This document shows, one piece after another, positions 1 to 6,663 of a DNA stretch of 16,633 bases. Source of the DNA: Glaciecola sp. UBA2563 (lineage in GTDB: Bacteria > Pseudomonadota > Gammaproteobacteria > Enterobacterales > Alteromonadaceae). Position 1 is the first letter of the stretch. Each line of letters opens with the position of its first letter. The stretch lies in NCBI GenBank assembly GCA_002340325.1, contig DDLV01000144.1, positions 1 to 16,633 of the forward strand. Direction: 5' to 3'. Below the pieces are notes generated by a model. That model ran no database searches. It was given only the letters and a program-made list of their open reading frames with translations, and was not told where the DNA came from. A program made the translations under genes and the position numbers.

Positions 1-10
1 GTGGACGCGT

Positions 11-60
11 ATTAAACGGATTTCGCGCTTTTAAGTCAATAGATTTTTTTGTTTTTTGCA
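11..60 (-). promoter_or_regulatory. Strong sigma70 promoter with A-rich UP-like tract, pointing left out of the window
   Basis: On the minus strand a -35 TTGACT (complement of 34-39) and a -10 TTTAAT (complement of 11-16) are separated by exactly 17 bp; each matches consensus at 5 of 6 positions. Directly upstream (41-60) the minus strand is almost pure A, resembling an UP element. The discriminator after the -10 is GC-rich (ACGCG). This combination is typical of stable-RNA promoters (tRNA or rRNA) under stringent control, so a tRNA operon just beyond the left edge is plausible. The promoter elements are seen; the identity of the driven gene is inference. Confidence 0.7.
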
Positions 61-92
61 GTATTTTTGTTTGCTTAACAAAAAACAGGAAT

Positions 93-371
93 TTACTTTT
101 TGTCGCTAGGAGGAACATAACCTTCGATTGTTGGTTCTTTGCCCTCGAACAAAAATCCAATCATTTGCTCTTCAAGAAATTTTCTATCGTCAGGCTGCAT
201 CATATTTAATTTCTTTTCATTGATAAGCATAGTCTGTTTCTTTTGCCAAATCGCGAAAGCTTCTTTGGATATGTTGTCAAAAATGCGCTTTCCAATGTCA
301 CCTGGATAAAGCTGAAAATCCAGTCCATCTGCGTCTTTTTTTAAATGTTCACAATATACAGTTCGCGCCAT
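93..371 (-). CDS. yggX: YggX family Fe(2+)-trafficking / oxidative damage protection protein
   Basis: Small cytosolic protein of 92 residues, close to the 91 of E. coli YggX. The N-terminal MARTVYC followed by KKDADGLDFQ and a PG-DIGKRIFDNIS segment is diagnostic, and the conserved Cys is at residue 7. The family is linked to protecting Fe-S clusters from oxidants and to iron trafficking. The start is supported by an AAGAG Shine-Dalgarno about 6 nt upstream of the ATG. It lies downstream of mutY on the same strand, the same order as in E. coli, which fits because MutY itself carries a 4Fe-4S cluster. Unlike a tight operon, the two are 169 nt apart, so yggX may have its own promoter. Identification is secure. 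Confidence 0.96.
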   Translation of the reverse strand: MARTVYCEHLKKDADGLDFQLYPGDIGKRIFDNISKEAFAIWQKKQTMLINEKKLNMMQPDDRKFLEEQMIGFLFEGKEPTIEGYVPPSDKK

Positions 372-540
372 GATTTACTCTTATTTTTACTCACAGAAAT
401 GATCCGTGACGGTTTTACTTTCAGATACTCTCGTAAGCCTAGTATATGTGACCAAAGTAATGAATAAAAAGAGGAATGGCTTATTTTTCTTTAAGGCTAT
501 GTTCCCTTTAGTTGTTGCTGAGAATCTAACTTGTTGATTT
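372..540. other. mutY-yggX intergenic region (169 bp)
   Basis: This gap separates the mutY stop from the yggX start. It contains an IS-end-like sequence at 495-522 (listed separately). On the minus strand a TATACT hexamer lies upstream of yggX and could be a -10, but no good -35 is placed with it. I see no convincing terminator hairpin after mutY and no small ORF with a credible start. Confidence 0.5.
495..522 (+). repeat. Relic resembling the terminal inverted repeat of the IS30-family element
   Basis: This 28-nt stretch begins GGCTATGTTCCC and matches the inward-read right end of the insertion sequence at 13944-15356 at 24 of 28 positions (mismatches at repeat positions 5, 13, 17 and 24). 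The outer tip is at 495 and the element body would extend to the right, but the intact mutY 3' end starts only 18 nt further on. It is therefore a solo end, a deletion relic or a miniature element fragment, not a complete copy. Confidence 0.55.
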
Positions 541-1599
541 TCATAAATGCGCCTTAATCTGCTCAATAATTTTGAGTGTCGGGGCGGCAAGTCCAACTTT
601 TGATGGCGATTGCAGAGAATACCACATTGTTTTTTTGTTTCGACCTTCCTCAGCAAGTGTGTTTGGCAACTGGTCTAAGTGAATCAATAAGGGTGTAATA
701 TCGAGATGAAAATGGCTAAAGGTATGACGAAAGCTTTGAAGAGGTTCGATAGATTTTGGGCTTGCGCCTATTTGATTGAGTGACAGTTGTAGTTCATCTT
801 TCTTTGTTTCTGGAAATCCAAATAAACCGCCCCATATGCCTACACTTTCTCTTTTTTCCAAGTAGACACTCCCAGCGTGAAACAGCACAATCATCGATGT
901 GCATTTTTCTGGAAGCGTTTTCTTCGGCTTTTTATGTGGGTATTCAGCTTGTAAGCCATTCAAGCTCGCGATGCAATGTTGACTAACTGGGCACTGCTCA
1001 CATTTTGGACGACTTCTGGTGCACAACGTTGCGCCCATATCCATCATCGCTTGCGTATAATCGTCAAAACGCGTGAGAGGTTTTACGTCTTCAGCAATGT
1101 TCCAAAGTTGCTTTTCGATATTCGGTTTACCTGGCCATCCCTCAATTGCATAGAAGCGCGAAAGTACGCGTTTTACGTTACCATCCATGATGACATAAGG
1201 TTGATTATCTGCCAGCGACAAAATAGCCGCAGCGGTAGAACGCCCGATGCCAGGTAGCGACAGAACATCATCAAATGTATTAGGGAAAACCCCATCGAAA
1301 TCTGACTTAACGCGCTTTGCAGCTTTGTGTAAATTACGCGCACGGGCGTAATAGCCCAGACCGGTCCAAAGATGCAGCACCTCATCTTGTTCAGCTTCTG
1401 CGAGGCTTATAACATTTGGGAACTTAGACATAAAACGCGAATAGTACGGAATGACTGTTTTTACCTGAGTTTGCTGAAGCATGATTTCGGATATCCATAC
1501 TGAATATCGAGATTTGTTTTTTTGCCAAGGCAAATCTTTACGCCCATGTTTATCAAACCACTCCAATATACGTGCTGCAAATGTCGCGTCCGCTGTCAT
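541..1599 (-). CDS. mutY: Adenine DNA glycosylase MutY
   Basis: Base-excision repair glycosylase that removes adenine mispaired with 8-oxoguanine or guanine. The 352 residues compare with 350 in E. coli. The N-terminal helix-hairpin-helix glycosylase domain contains the catalytic Glu in SEIMLQQTQV (E38), the hairpin LPGIGRSTAAAI at about 115-126, and the catalytic Asp in IMDGNVKRV (D139). The 4Fe-4S loop C-x6-C-x2-C-x5-C is intact (C193, C200, C203, C209). The C-terminal third is the NUDIX-like 8-oxoG recognition domain, with GIWGGLFGFPE visible. The Shine-Dalgarno is poor (GAGAGG, over 10 nt upstream), but the N-terminus aligns well with the family. It is divergent from trmB, as in many gammaproteobacteria. 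No key residue is missing. Confidence 0.97.
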   Translation of the reverse strand: MTADATFAARILEWFDKHGRKDLPWQKNKSRYSVWISEIMLQQTQVKTVIPYYSRFMSKFPNVISLAEAEQDEVLHLWTGLGYYARARNLHKAAKRVKSDFDGVFPNTFDDVLSLPGIGRSTAAAILSLADNQPYVIMDGNVKRVLSRFYAIEGWPGKPNIEKQLWNIAEDVKPLTRFDDYTQAMMDMGATLCTRSRPKCEQCPVSQHCIASLNGLQAEYPHKKPKKTLPEKCTSMIVLFHAGSVYLEKRESVGIWGGLFGFPETKKDELQLSLNQIGASPKSIEPLQSFRHTFSHFHLDITPLLIHLDQLPNTLAEEGRNKKTMWYSLQSPSKVGLAAPTLKIIEQIKAHL

Positions 1600-1650
1600 G
1601 CTTATTATTGGCCCTCTCGTACGAGTTTATTAAATAGTTATCCGCTTTTT

Positions 1651-1784
1651 GGAGTTAGCGTTTCAGCGGAGATATGTTTGTATTTAAAAGCGTGCTCGCA
1701 CAGGGATGTGCGAGCCCGAGCGAACATGGACGTTGAAGAGCGACTTTTAAATACAAACATTCCGTAGCTGATTAGCGAAACTCC
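1651..1784. repeat. Large nested palindrome (long inverted repeat with internal GGGA hairpin)
   Basis: The outer arms are GGAGTT (1651-1656) with AACTCC (1779-1784) and CAGC (1664-1667) with GCTG (1767-1770). A perfect 17-bp pair follows: ATGTTTGTATTTAAAAG at 1674-1690 with its complement at 1744-1760. Inside lies a second, perfect 9-bp hairpin, GCTCGCACA / TGTGCGAGC (1694-1702, 1707-1715), closed by a GGGA tetraloop, and next to it a weaker GAACATGGACGTTG motif. The whole could extrude as a cruciform or fold as a branched RNA. Its size and modular form suggest a dispersed repetitive element, but only one copy is in the window. Confidence 0.8.
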
Positions 1785-1833
1785 AATCGAATTACATTAC
1801 CTTAGCAGGTATAGTAATCGATAGGTATTCCTC

Positions 1834-1839
1834 TATAAT
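1834..1839 (+). promoter_or_regulatory. Consensus -10 box, probable trmB-rsmC-glgA promoter
   Basis: A perfect TATAAT lies 50 nt upstream of the trmB start. The hexamer 17 bp further upstream (ATAGTA) is a poor -35, so the promoter may need an activator or be weak. Transcription would start near 1846, giving a leader of roughly 40 nt. Confidence 0.45.
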
Positions 1840-1888
1840 ACAGCGTCACTATAAGATAAGACCACACAAAAACAAGCACATAGAACCC

Positions 1889-2608
1889 ATGGGACGATTT
1901 CAATCTGAACAAGAGGCCAGAGAGGCTGGCGTATATATTGCTAAAGTGAAAAGCTTCGTTAAGCGGGAAGGCCGTTTGACAAAGGCGCAAGCGAAAGCAC
2001 TGGACGAACAATGGCCGATAATGGGATTGGATGCCGACAGCACTGCCCTAGATTTGGATGACGTGTTTGGGCGAACGGCAGAACGTGTGCTTGAAATTGG
2101 CTTTGGCATGGGTAAGTCGTTGGTTGAAATGGCAAGAACTTGCCCAGAAAAAGATTACATTGGCATCGAGGTACATCGACCCGGTGTAGGCGCCTGTCTT
2201 GCAGATGCGGCAGACGCGGGCCTAACCAATTTACGGGTGTTTGAACACGATGCAGTTGAAGTATTACGCACGTCTATCCCTAATGATTCACTGAACAGGG
2301 TGCAGTTGTATTTTCCCGACCCTTGGCATAAGAAACGCCATCACAAGAGACGTATTGTACAACCTGATTTTGTAGGGCTGATTCAGAAAAAGCTTAAAAT
2401 CGGCGGTGAATTTCATATGGCCACCGATTGGGAACCGTACGCTGAATATATGGTAGAGGTGATGGAACGGGTTAATGGATACAAAAACCTCTCTGAGTCA
2501 GGTAAATTTATCCCAAGACCCGATTATCGGCCACTGACAAAATTTGAGAAACGCGGCCAAAAACTTGGGCACGGCGTCTGGGATTTGCTTTATCAGCGAA
2601 TTGAGTAA
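1889..2608 (+). CDS. trmB: tRNA (guanine(46)-N7)-methyltransferase TrmB
   Basis: SAM-dependent enzyme forming m7G46 in the variable loop of many tRNAs; cytosolic. It has 239 residues, matching E. coli TrmB. A Rossmann-fold SAM motif EIGFGMGKS is at 69-77, an acidic strand end IGIEVHRPG at 91-99, and the family signature FPDPWHKKRHHKRR at 142-155; the C-terminal TKFEKRG is also typical of tRNA contact. The basic N-terminal region (about 16-35) precedes the catalytic domain, as usual. The ATG at 1889 has a weak Shine-Dalgarno, but the reading frame gives the normal length. rsmC begins 14 nt after the stop, so two RNA methyltransferases are likely cotranscribed. Confidence 0.97.
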   Translation: MGRFQSEQEAREAGVYIAKVKSFVKREGRLTKAQAKALDEQWPIMGLDADSTALDLDDVFGRTAERVLEIGFGMGKSLVEMARTCPEKDYIGIEVHRPGVGACLADAADAGLTNLRVFEHDAVEVLRTSIPNDSLNRVQLYFPDPWHKKRHHKRRIVQPDFVGLIQKKLKIGGEFHMATDWEPYAEYMVEVMERVNGYKNLSESGKFIPRPDYRPLTKFEKRGQKLGHGVWDLLYQRIE

Positions 2609-2622
2609 GGTCTGATTGTCCA

Positions 2623-3657
2623 ATGTTAAGTCCAAGCTGTCAGCTACTTGAGCGTAATCTCGACTTATTTGAGAATCAAAAGTGGGGTGTCGTTAACCCA
2701 GACGATAGTAATGTTTTCTCTCTTTCCAAAGATTTTCAGTGCGGTCTTCACTATGATTATAGGTCCTATACGTCAAGCCAATACTTTGTCGATACTCAGC
2801 AAACGTTCTCTGCACACTGGCAGCAGAGTGATGTCTCTGAACAATTGTCTGGGTTTATCATTTTCATGCCAAAAGTGAAGCAATTATTGCCCATGATGCT
2901 GGCAAACGTTGTACATATATCAGAGCAAAACTCAAAAATTATCGTAGTTGGAGAAAACGCGGGCGGAATTAAAAGTGCCAAAAGTATCATGGAAAACATG
3001 CTACACAATGTGGTCAAAGCTGATACTGCACGCAGGTGTAGCCTCTTCATTGGAATAACACCAAAAAGTGCCGTTCATATAGAACAACCTGTCTTCAAAA
3101 AACAAATAGTAAACATTAACGGTATTTCGCTAACGACGAGTTCTTTGCCAGGCGTGTTTGGCCATAAGCAGTTAGACCCAGCAACAAAAATTTTGCTTGA
3201 ACAGATCCCCAGTGATTTTGCGCATAAGTCAATGCGGACAGGTTACGATTTTGCCTGTGGTAGCGGTATTCTCGGCGCATATCTTTCAACACTTTATCCA
3301 TGTTTATCTATGACCTATTCAGACGTTGATGCTTTGGCATTGGCTTCTACTGAACGTACACTTTATGATAATGAACTTAAAGGCGATGTAGCAGCGTCTG
3401 ACGGGTTTCTTAAGTCGGCAAATAACCTTGATATTATCGTAACGAACCCACCCTTTCACAACAAGCTGAAAAATGACTATGCGATAACTCAAACGTTTAT
3501 TCGGGATGCTCATGAGCGCCTAAATCGAAACGGTGTAATGTACTTAGTTGCAAATAAATTTTTACCGTATCAAGAAAGTCTAAAAGAAAAGTTTAGCCAC
3601 GTCGAAGTACCATATGCGGATAACAAATTCATTGTATATGTCGCTAGGAAAAACTAA
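2623..3657 (+). CDS. rsmC: 16S rRNA (guanine(1207)-N2)-methyltransferase RsmC
   Basis: Methylates G1207 of 16S rRNA in the 30S subunit using SAM. The 344 residues match the family (343 in E. coli). The protein has the expected duplicated architecture: a degenerate N-terminal methyltransferase-like domain (about 1-160) and a functional C-terminal domain with LPGVFG (175-180), the SAM loop FACGSGILG (210-218), an acidic YSDVDALAL (232-240) and the catalytic NPPFH (275-279). The start follows an AAGG sequence that overlaps the trmB stop. The gene ends 11 nt before glgA. The N-terminal half is divergent, as is normal for the inactive domain. High confidence. Confidence 0.95.
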   Translation: MLSPSCQLLERNLDLFENQKWGVVNPDDSNVFSLSKDFQCGLHYDYRSYTSSQYFVDTQQTFSAHWQQSDVSEQLSGFIIFMPKVKQLLPMMLANVVHISEQNSKIIVVGENAGGIKSAKSIMENMLHNVVKADTARRCSLFIGITPKSAVHIEQPVFKKQIVNINGISLTTSSLPGVFGHKQLDPATKILLEQIPSDFAHKSMRTGYDFACGSGILGAYLSTLYPCLSMTYSDVDALALASTERTLYDNELKGDVAASDGFLKSANNLDIIVTNPPFHNKLKNDYAITQTFIRDAHERLNRNGVMYLVANKFLPYQESLKEKFSHVEVPYADNKFIVYVARKN

Positions 3658-3668
3658 GGAAATAACAC

Positions 3669-5111
3669 ATGCAAGTTCTTTTTCTCATATCAGAAGTTGA
3701 AGATATTATAAAGACTGGCGGTTTGGCCGATGTTGGAAAAGCGCTGCCATCGGCGCTACACAAAAAGGGAATCGATGTTGCGATTGTCCTACCCTATTAT
3801 CGTGACATTTCGATGGATTTTGATTTACCTGATGCAATCCCTCCTCAAGTCTTGCATATTAATGGCCAGTCATTTGGCTATCGCGTTAAACAGCTGTCTC
3901 TCGACGGCATGAACGTTTATATGATTGACCATGAATACTTTTCGCTATCAGAGACACCATACACAGATACGACTATTGCCAACAATGCACAAAAATTTAG
4001 CTTGTTCACATTGTGCGCAATATGCGCTGCGAATGAACTAGGTATTAAGCCTGATATTGTTCACACAAACGATTGGCATACCTCAATGGGAAGCTATTTT
4101 ATAAAAAGCGACTTTTTGATGCGCCATAATCTTTTAACCGAACCAGATTGGTTTCACGATACAGCCACCGTACTAAGTATCCATAATGCTGCTTTTCAAG
4201 GCATAGAAGGATTGGACCAAGTTAGCGTACTAGACCATATTGACGCGGGTAAAGTGTATAACCAAAACGGTTATTTGAATATGCTGCGCACCGGCATTTT
4301 GTACTCAGATAGAATTTGCCCAGTGAGTCCGTCATATGCTCGGGAGCTCTTTACTGACATGGGCAGCCACGGCATCAACGATGTGATTTCGCAAAAAGGC
4401 GATGCAGTGATAGGCATTCTCAACGGCTGTGACTATGCGCAATGGGATCCAGCAAATGATTCACTCATACCCGCTAATTTCAAATCCAGTGATTTGACCG
4501 GCAAAGCCTTGTGCAAAGCCGCACTGCAAGTACGTGCTGAATTTGAACAATCACCGAACACAGCTGTATTTGGCATGGTGTGCAGAGCAACCAGACAAAA
4601 AGGATTTGATTTTCTTTTACCCATATTGGAAGACATTCTTCAGCATAATATTCATCTGATTATCATGGGCACTGGAGAGAGTCGTATTACATCAGAGCTC
4701 AATAGGATTTCCATGTTATATCCTGGGAAAATGCGGTTTTTCGATGCATTTTCCGGTGAGCTATCACATCTAATTGAAGCGGGCAGCGACTTTTTCCTGA
4801 TGCCATCGGAATTTGAACCATGTGGCCTCAATCAAATGTACAGCCTTGCTTATGCAACTTTGCCCATCGTGCGACGCGTGGGCGGTCTCGCAGACACAAT
4901 AACGGATATTAGACTGCCCAATGGCAATGGATTTGTATTTGACGAACCAGATGGGCTTGCATTGGCAAATTGCATTAGACGGGCGCTTATTCTATTTGAA
5001 CAAGACCAAGCAAAAATGAACGAAATAAAATTACGCGCCATGAAAGTTAAATTTACATGGGATACCGCGGCGCAAAACTACCTATCTGTCTACCGGGGGA
5101 TAGTCATATAG
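3669..5111 (+). CDS. glgA: Glycogen synthase GlgA (ADP-glucose-dependent, GT5)
   Basis: Elongates alpha-1,4-glucan from ADP-glucose in bacterial glycogen synthesis. The 480 residues compare with 477 in E. coli. The N-terminal KTGGLAD (K15-D21) is the GT5 ADP-glucose-binding signature; DIVHTNDWHTS and LSIHNAAFQG follow in the N-terminal Rossmann domain, and FEPCGLNQMYS near residue 380 plus RRVGGLADTI complete the GT-B active site. The start is supported by AAGGAAA 8 nt upstream, which overlaps the rsmC stop and suggests translational coupling. No glgB, glgC or glgP is in the window, so glgA is separated from the usual glg operon and placed behind RNA-methyltransferase genes. Residues 10-12 (VED) deviate from the common VAPL-like segment but the active-site lysine is intact. 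Confidence 0.96.
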   Translation: MQVLFLISEVEDIIKTGGLADVGKALPSALHKKGIDVAIVLPYYRDISMDFDLPDAIPPQVLHINGQSFGYRVKQLSLDGMNVYMIDHEYFSLSETPYTDTTIANNAQKFSLFTLCAICAANELGIKPDIVHTNDWHTSMGSYFIKSDFLMRHNLLTEPDWFHDTATVLSIHNAAFQGIEGLDQVSVLDHIDAGKVYNQNGYLNMLRTGILYSDRICPVSPSYARELFTDMGSHGINDVISQKGDAVIGILNGCDYAQWDPANDSLIPANFKSSDLTGKALCKAALQVRAEFEQSPNTAVFGMVCRATRQKGFDFLLPILEDILQHNIHLIIMGTGESRITSELNRISMLYPGKMRFFDAFSGELSHLIEAGSDFFLMPSEFEPCGLNQMYSLAYATLPIVRRVGGLADTITDIRLPNGNGFVFDEPDGLALANCIRRALILFEQDQAKMNEIKLRAMKVKFTWDTAAQNYLSVYRGIVI

Positions 5112-5138
5112 TATTATATGAAAACTGTAAAAAATCAT

Positions 5139-5219
5139 GTATTTCAAACGCGTTTTAATGTAACTTGTTAATGAAATGCAATAATTCTTACTTTTCAATC
5201 TGTTAAAAGTTTGAAATAC
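5139..5219. repeat. 11-bp perfect inverted repeat upstream of arcA
   Basis: GTATTTCAAAC at 5139-5149 is the exact reverse complement of GTTTGAAATAC at 5209-5219, separated by 59 bp. It could close a long stem-loop in the arcA leader or bind a regulator at two sites. It is too widely spaced for a simple terminator and has no adjacent T-tract. Confidence 0.6.
5167..5181 (+). promoter_or_regulatory. Candidate ArcA box upstream of arcA
   Basis: GTTAATGAAATGCAA matches the E. coli 15-bp ArcA consensus (GTTAATTAAATGTTA) at 12 of 15 positions. A second GTTAAAA-type half-site lies at 5202-5208. Negative autoregulation of arcA is known in enterics, so the site is biologically sensible, but such AT-rich motifs arise easily by chance. 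Confidence 0.35.
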
Positions 5220-5333
5220 TGCGAAAATCGAGGGAGAAGATTTCCATTTTCCTACCAATTTCTGCTTGATTTAGCTTGTGTTTGGTCGGTAATTGGTTGT
5301 TTTCATAAGTGAAGAAGAAGATACTTAAACATC

Positions 5334-6041
5334 ATGCAAACTCCAAATATTTTGATTGTAGAAGATGAAGTCGTTACCAGAACGACACTGAAGAGCTTAT
5401 TTGAGGCGGAGGGCTATAATGTTTTTGAAGCTGAAAATGGCGAAGAAATGCATCGCTGTTTTGAAGCTAACGCTATCGACTGCGTTATCATGGACATTAA
5501 TCTTCCTGGGAAAAACGGGCTGATATTAGCGCGCGAAGTTAGAAATAGGAAAAATGTTGGACTTATTTTCCTAACAGGACGAGATAACGATGTTGATCGT
5601 ATTCTCGGTTTGGAAATTGGCGCAGACGATTATCTTACCAAGCCATTCAACCCGCGCGAACTAACCATACGTGCGAGAAACCTCCTTTCGCGCACGAGTA
5701 GTGCTGGAGAAGACGATGACTTGCCAAGCAAAGTCAGCTTTAATGGTTGGACTTTGGACGGAGACAGCCGTAGTTTAGTAGCCCCGAGCGGAAACGAATT
5801 TAGACTTCCAAGAAGTGAGTTTAGAGCGCTTCATTTATTCTTGAGTAACCCAGGTAAAATATTGACGCGTGAGCAGCTAATTATGGAGATGACAGGTCGC
5901 GAATTGAGGCCAAATGACCGGACGGTAGATGTCACCATTAGAAGGATCCGCAAGCACTTTGAATCAGAGCCCAATGATGAAGAGTTGATTGTTACTATCC
6001 ACGGTGAAGGTTATCGCTTTTGCGGCGAAGTTGACCAGTAA
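5334..6041 (+). CDS. arcA: Aerobic respiration control response regulator ArcA
   Basis: OmpR/PhoB-type response regulator that controls respiratory and fermentative genes when oxygen is limiting, normally phosphorylated by ArcB. It has 235 residues (E. coli 238). The receiver domain (1-120) has the acidic pair E10-D11, phospho-acceptor D54 in VIMDINLPGK, the switch Thr in FLTGRDND and K103 in LTKPFNP; the winged-helix DNA-binding domain occupies about 135-232 and ends HGEGYRFCGE. The opening MQTPNILIVEDE and the stretch IMDINLPGKNGL are nearly ArcA-specific, distinguishing it from TorR. The ATG lacks a tightly spaced Shine-Dalgarno; a GAAGAAGAAG tract is about 15 nt upstream. The partner ArcB is not in the window. 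It forms a single-gene unit facing the convergent creA-like gene. Confidence 0.95.
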   Translation: MQTPNILIVEDEVVTRTTLKSLFEAEGYNVFEAENGEEMHRCFEANAIDCVIMDINLPGKNGLILAREVRNRKNVGLIFLTGRDNDVDRILGLEIGADDYLTKPFNPRELTIRARNLLSRTSSAGEDDDLPSKVSFNGWTLDGDSRSLVAPSGNEFRLPRSEFRALHLFLSNPGKILTREQLIMEMTGRELRPNDRTVDVTIRRIRKHFESEPNDEELIVTIHGEGYRFCGEVDQ

Positions 6042-6071
6042 GCCCGTATCAAAAATAGAACAAGAGCCGGT

Positions 6072-6566
6072 TTAATTGACCGGCTCGTTTGCATCTGGAC
6101 TTGTTACATTTATCGAAGCGCTAAATGCTTGTGTATTCCACAACGGTACCGTCGATAAGCTGTGTTTGAAACTTCCTGATGTTTCCTTGGTTGAATACGA
6201 AACATACATCAAAGTCTTGGAGCCTTCGTCATAAATGCGTCGCACTTTCATGTTTTTAAAGAAGATGCTTTTTGACTTTCTGAATACCACTTCACCAGAT
6301 GCAGATTTATCTATCTCTGCAATCATTTTCGCCGTTATTGGACCTGTTTGACGACAAGCGATGGAACTATCAGATGGATCTGATAAATCCAAATCTGCTT
6401 CAATACTTGAGATGTGACAGGTAACTCCTGAGACCAACGGATCTTGCAAGGCATCAATTTTGATGTCCTTTGTTGTAAAAATGCCCAACGAGACGTCACC
6501 CACTTCTTTATCTGAGCAACCAGATAATGTGAGTGCACATATCATTAGCGTGAATACTTTTTTCAT
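6072..6566 (-). CDS. creA: CreA family protein, predicted lipoprotein
   Basis: Envelope protein of unknown biochemical function, recognised from the CreA core: VGDVSLGIF, an IDALQDPLVSGVTCHIS segment, the IACRQTGPI strand and the GEVVFRKSKSIFFKNMKVRRIYD segment. The two conserved cysteines (C50, C71) that probably form a periplasmic disulfide are present. The 164 residues are close to E. coli CreA (157). The N-terminus is a short lysine-started signal ending LSGC (C17), a classical lipobox, so this protein should be lipid-anchored, whereas E. coli CreA has an ordinary signal peptide. The start is supported by AAGGAAG just upstream. It is convergent with arcA (30 bp between stops) and divergent from yceH. 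The E. coli creBCD partners are absent. Confidence 0.88.
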   Translation of the reverse strand: MKKVFTLMICALTLSGCSDKEVGDVSLGIFTTKDIKIDALQDPLVSGVTCHISSIEADLDLSDPSDSSIACRQTGPITAKMIAEIDKSASGEVVFRKSKSIFFKNMKVRRIYDEGSKTLMYVSYSTKETSGSFKHSLSTVPLWNTQAFSASINVTSPDANEPVN

Positions 6567-6632
6567 AAACTTCCTTTTAACACAATGAAGGTAAAGCCAG
6601 TGACTCAGCTTTTCTATTAATCTGACGTTACT

Positions 6633-6638
6633 TATAAT
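6633..6638 (+). promoter_or_regulatory. Consensus -10 box upstream of yceH
   Basis: A perfect TATAAT lies 26 nt before the yceH start. The hexamer 17 bp upstream (TTTTCT, 6610-6615) is a weak -35. Transcription would begin in or near the following T-rich tract, leaving a short leader that carries the GAAGGA ribosome binding site. Confidence 0.45.
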
Positions 6639-6663
6639 ACCTTTTTTTTGTGAAGGATTTTAG

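Larger units (their letters stand above)
1600..1888. other. Divergent mutY/trmB intergenic region with palindromic element
   Basis: The region holds a 10-bp perfect palindrome CTCGTACGAG (1616-1625) just upstream of mutY, a large nested inverted repeat (1651-1784) and a consensus -10 for trmB (1834-1839). It has no credible coding sequence: the frames crossing it lack start signals and are disrupted by the palindrome. Confidence 0.6.
5112..5333. other. glgA-arcA intergenic region (222 bp) with inverted repeat
   Basis: No ORF is credible here. The region contains an 11-bp perfect inverted repeat (5139-5149 and 5209-5219) enclosing AT-rich DNA and an ArcA-box-like sequence (5167-5181), both listed separately. 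A purine-rich GAAGAAGAAG (near 5310-5320) precedes arcA. No standard terminator with a T-run is obvious after glgA. Confidence 0.5.

Noticed and set aside
64..84. TTTTTGTT / AACAAAAA hairpin as a yggX terminator
   Set aside because: The 8-bp stem contains only one G-C pair and is too weak; it may only reflect the A/T-rich upstream region of the left-facing promoter.
541..1257. Plus-strand open frames across mutY
   Set aside because: They are antisense to a well-conserved mutY frame, lack ribosome binding sites and encode low-complexity, family-less sequences.
1651..1784. Integron attC site
   Set aside because: The arms do not end in the RYYYAAC / GTTRRRY boxes and no integrase or cassette gene is adjacent.
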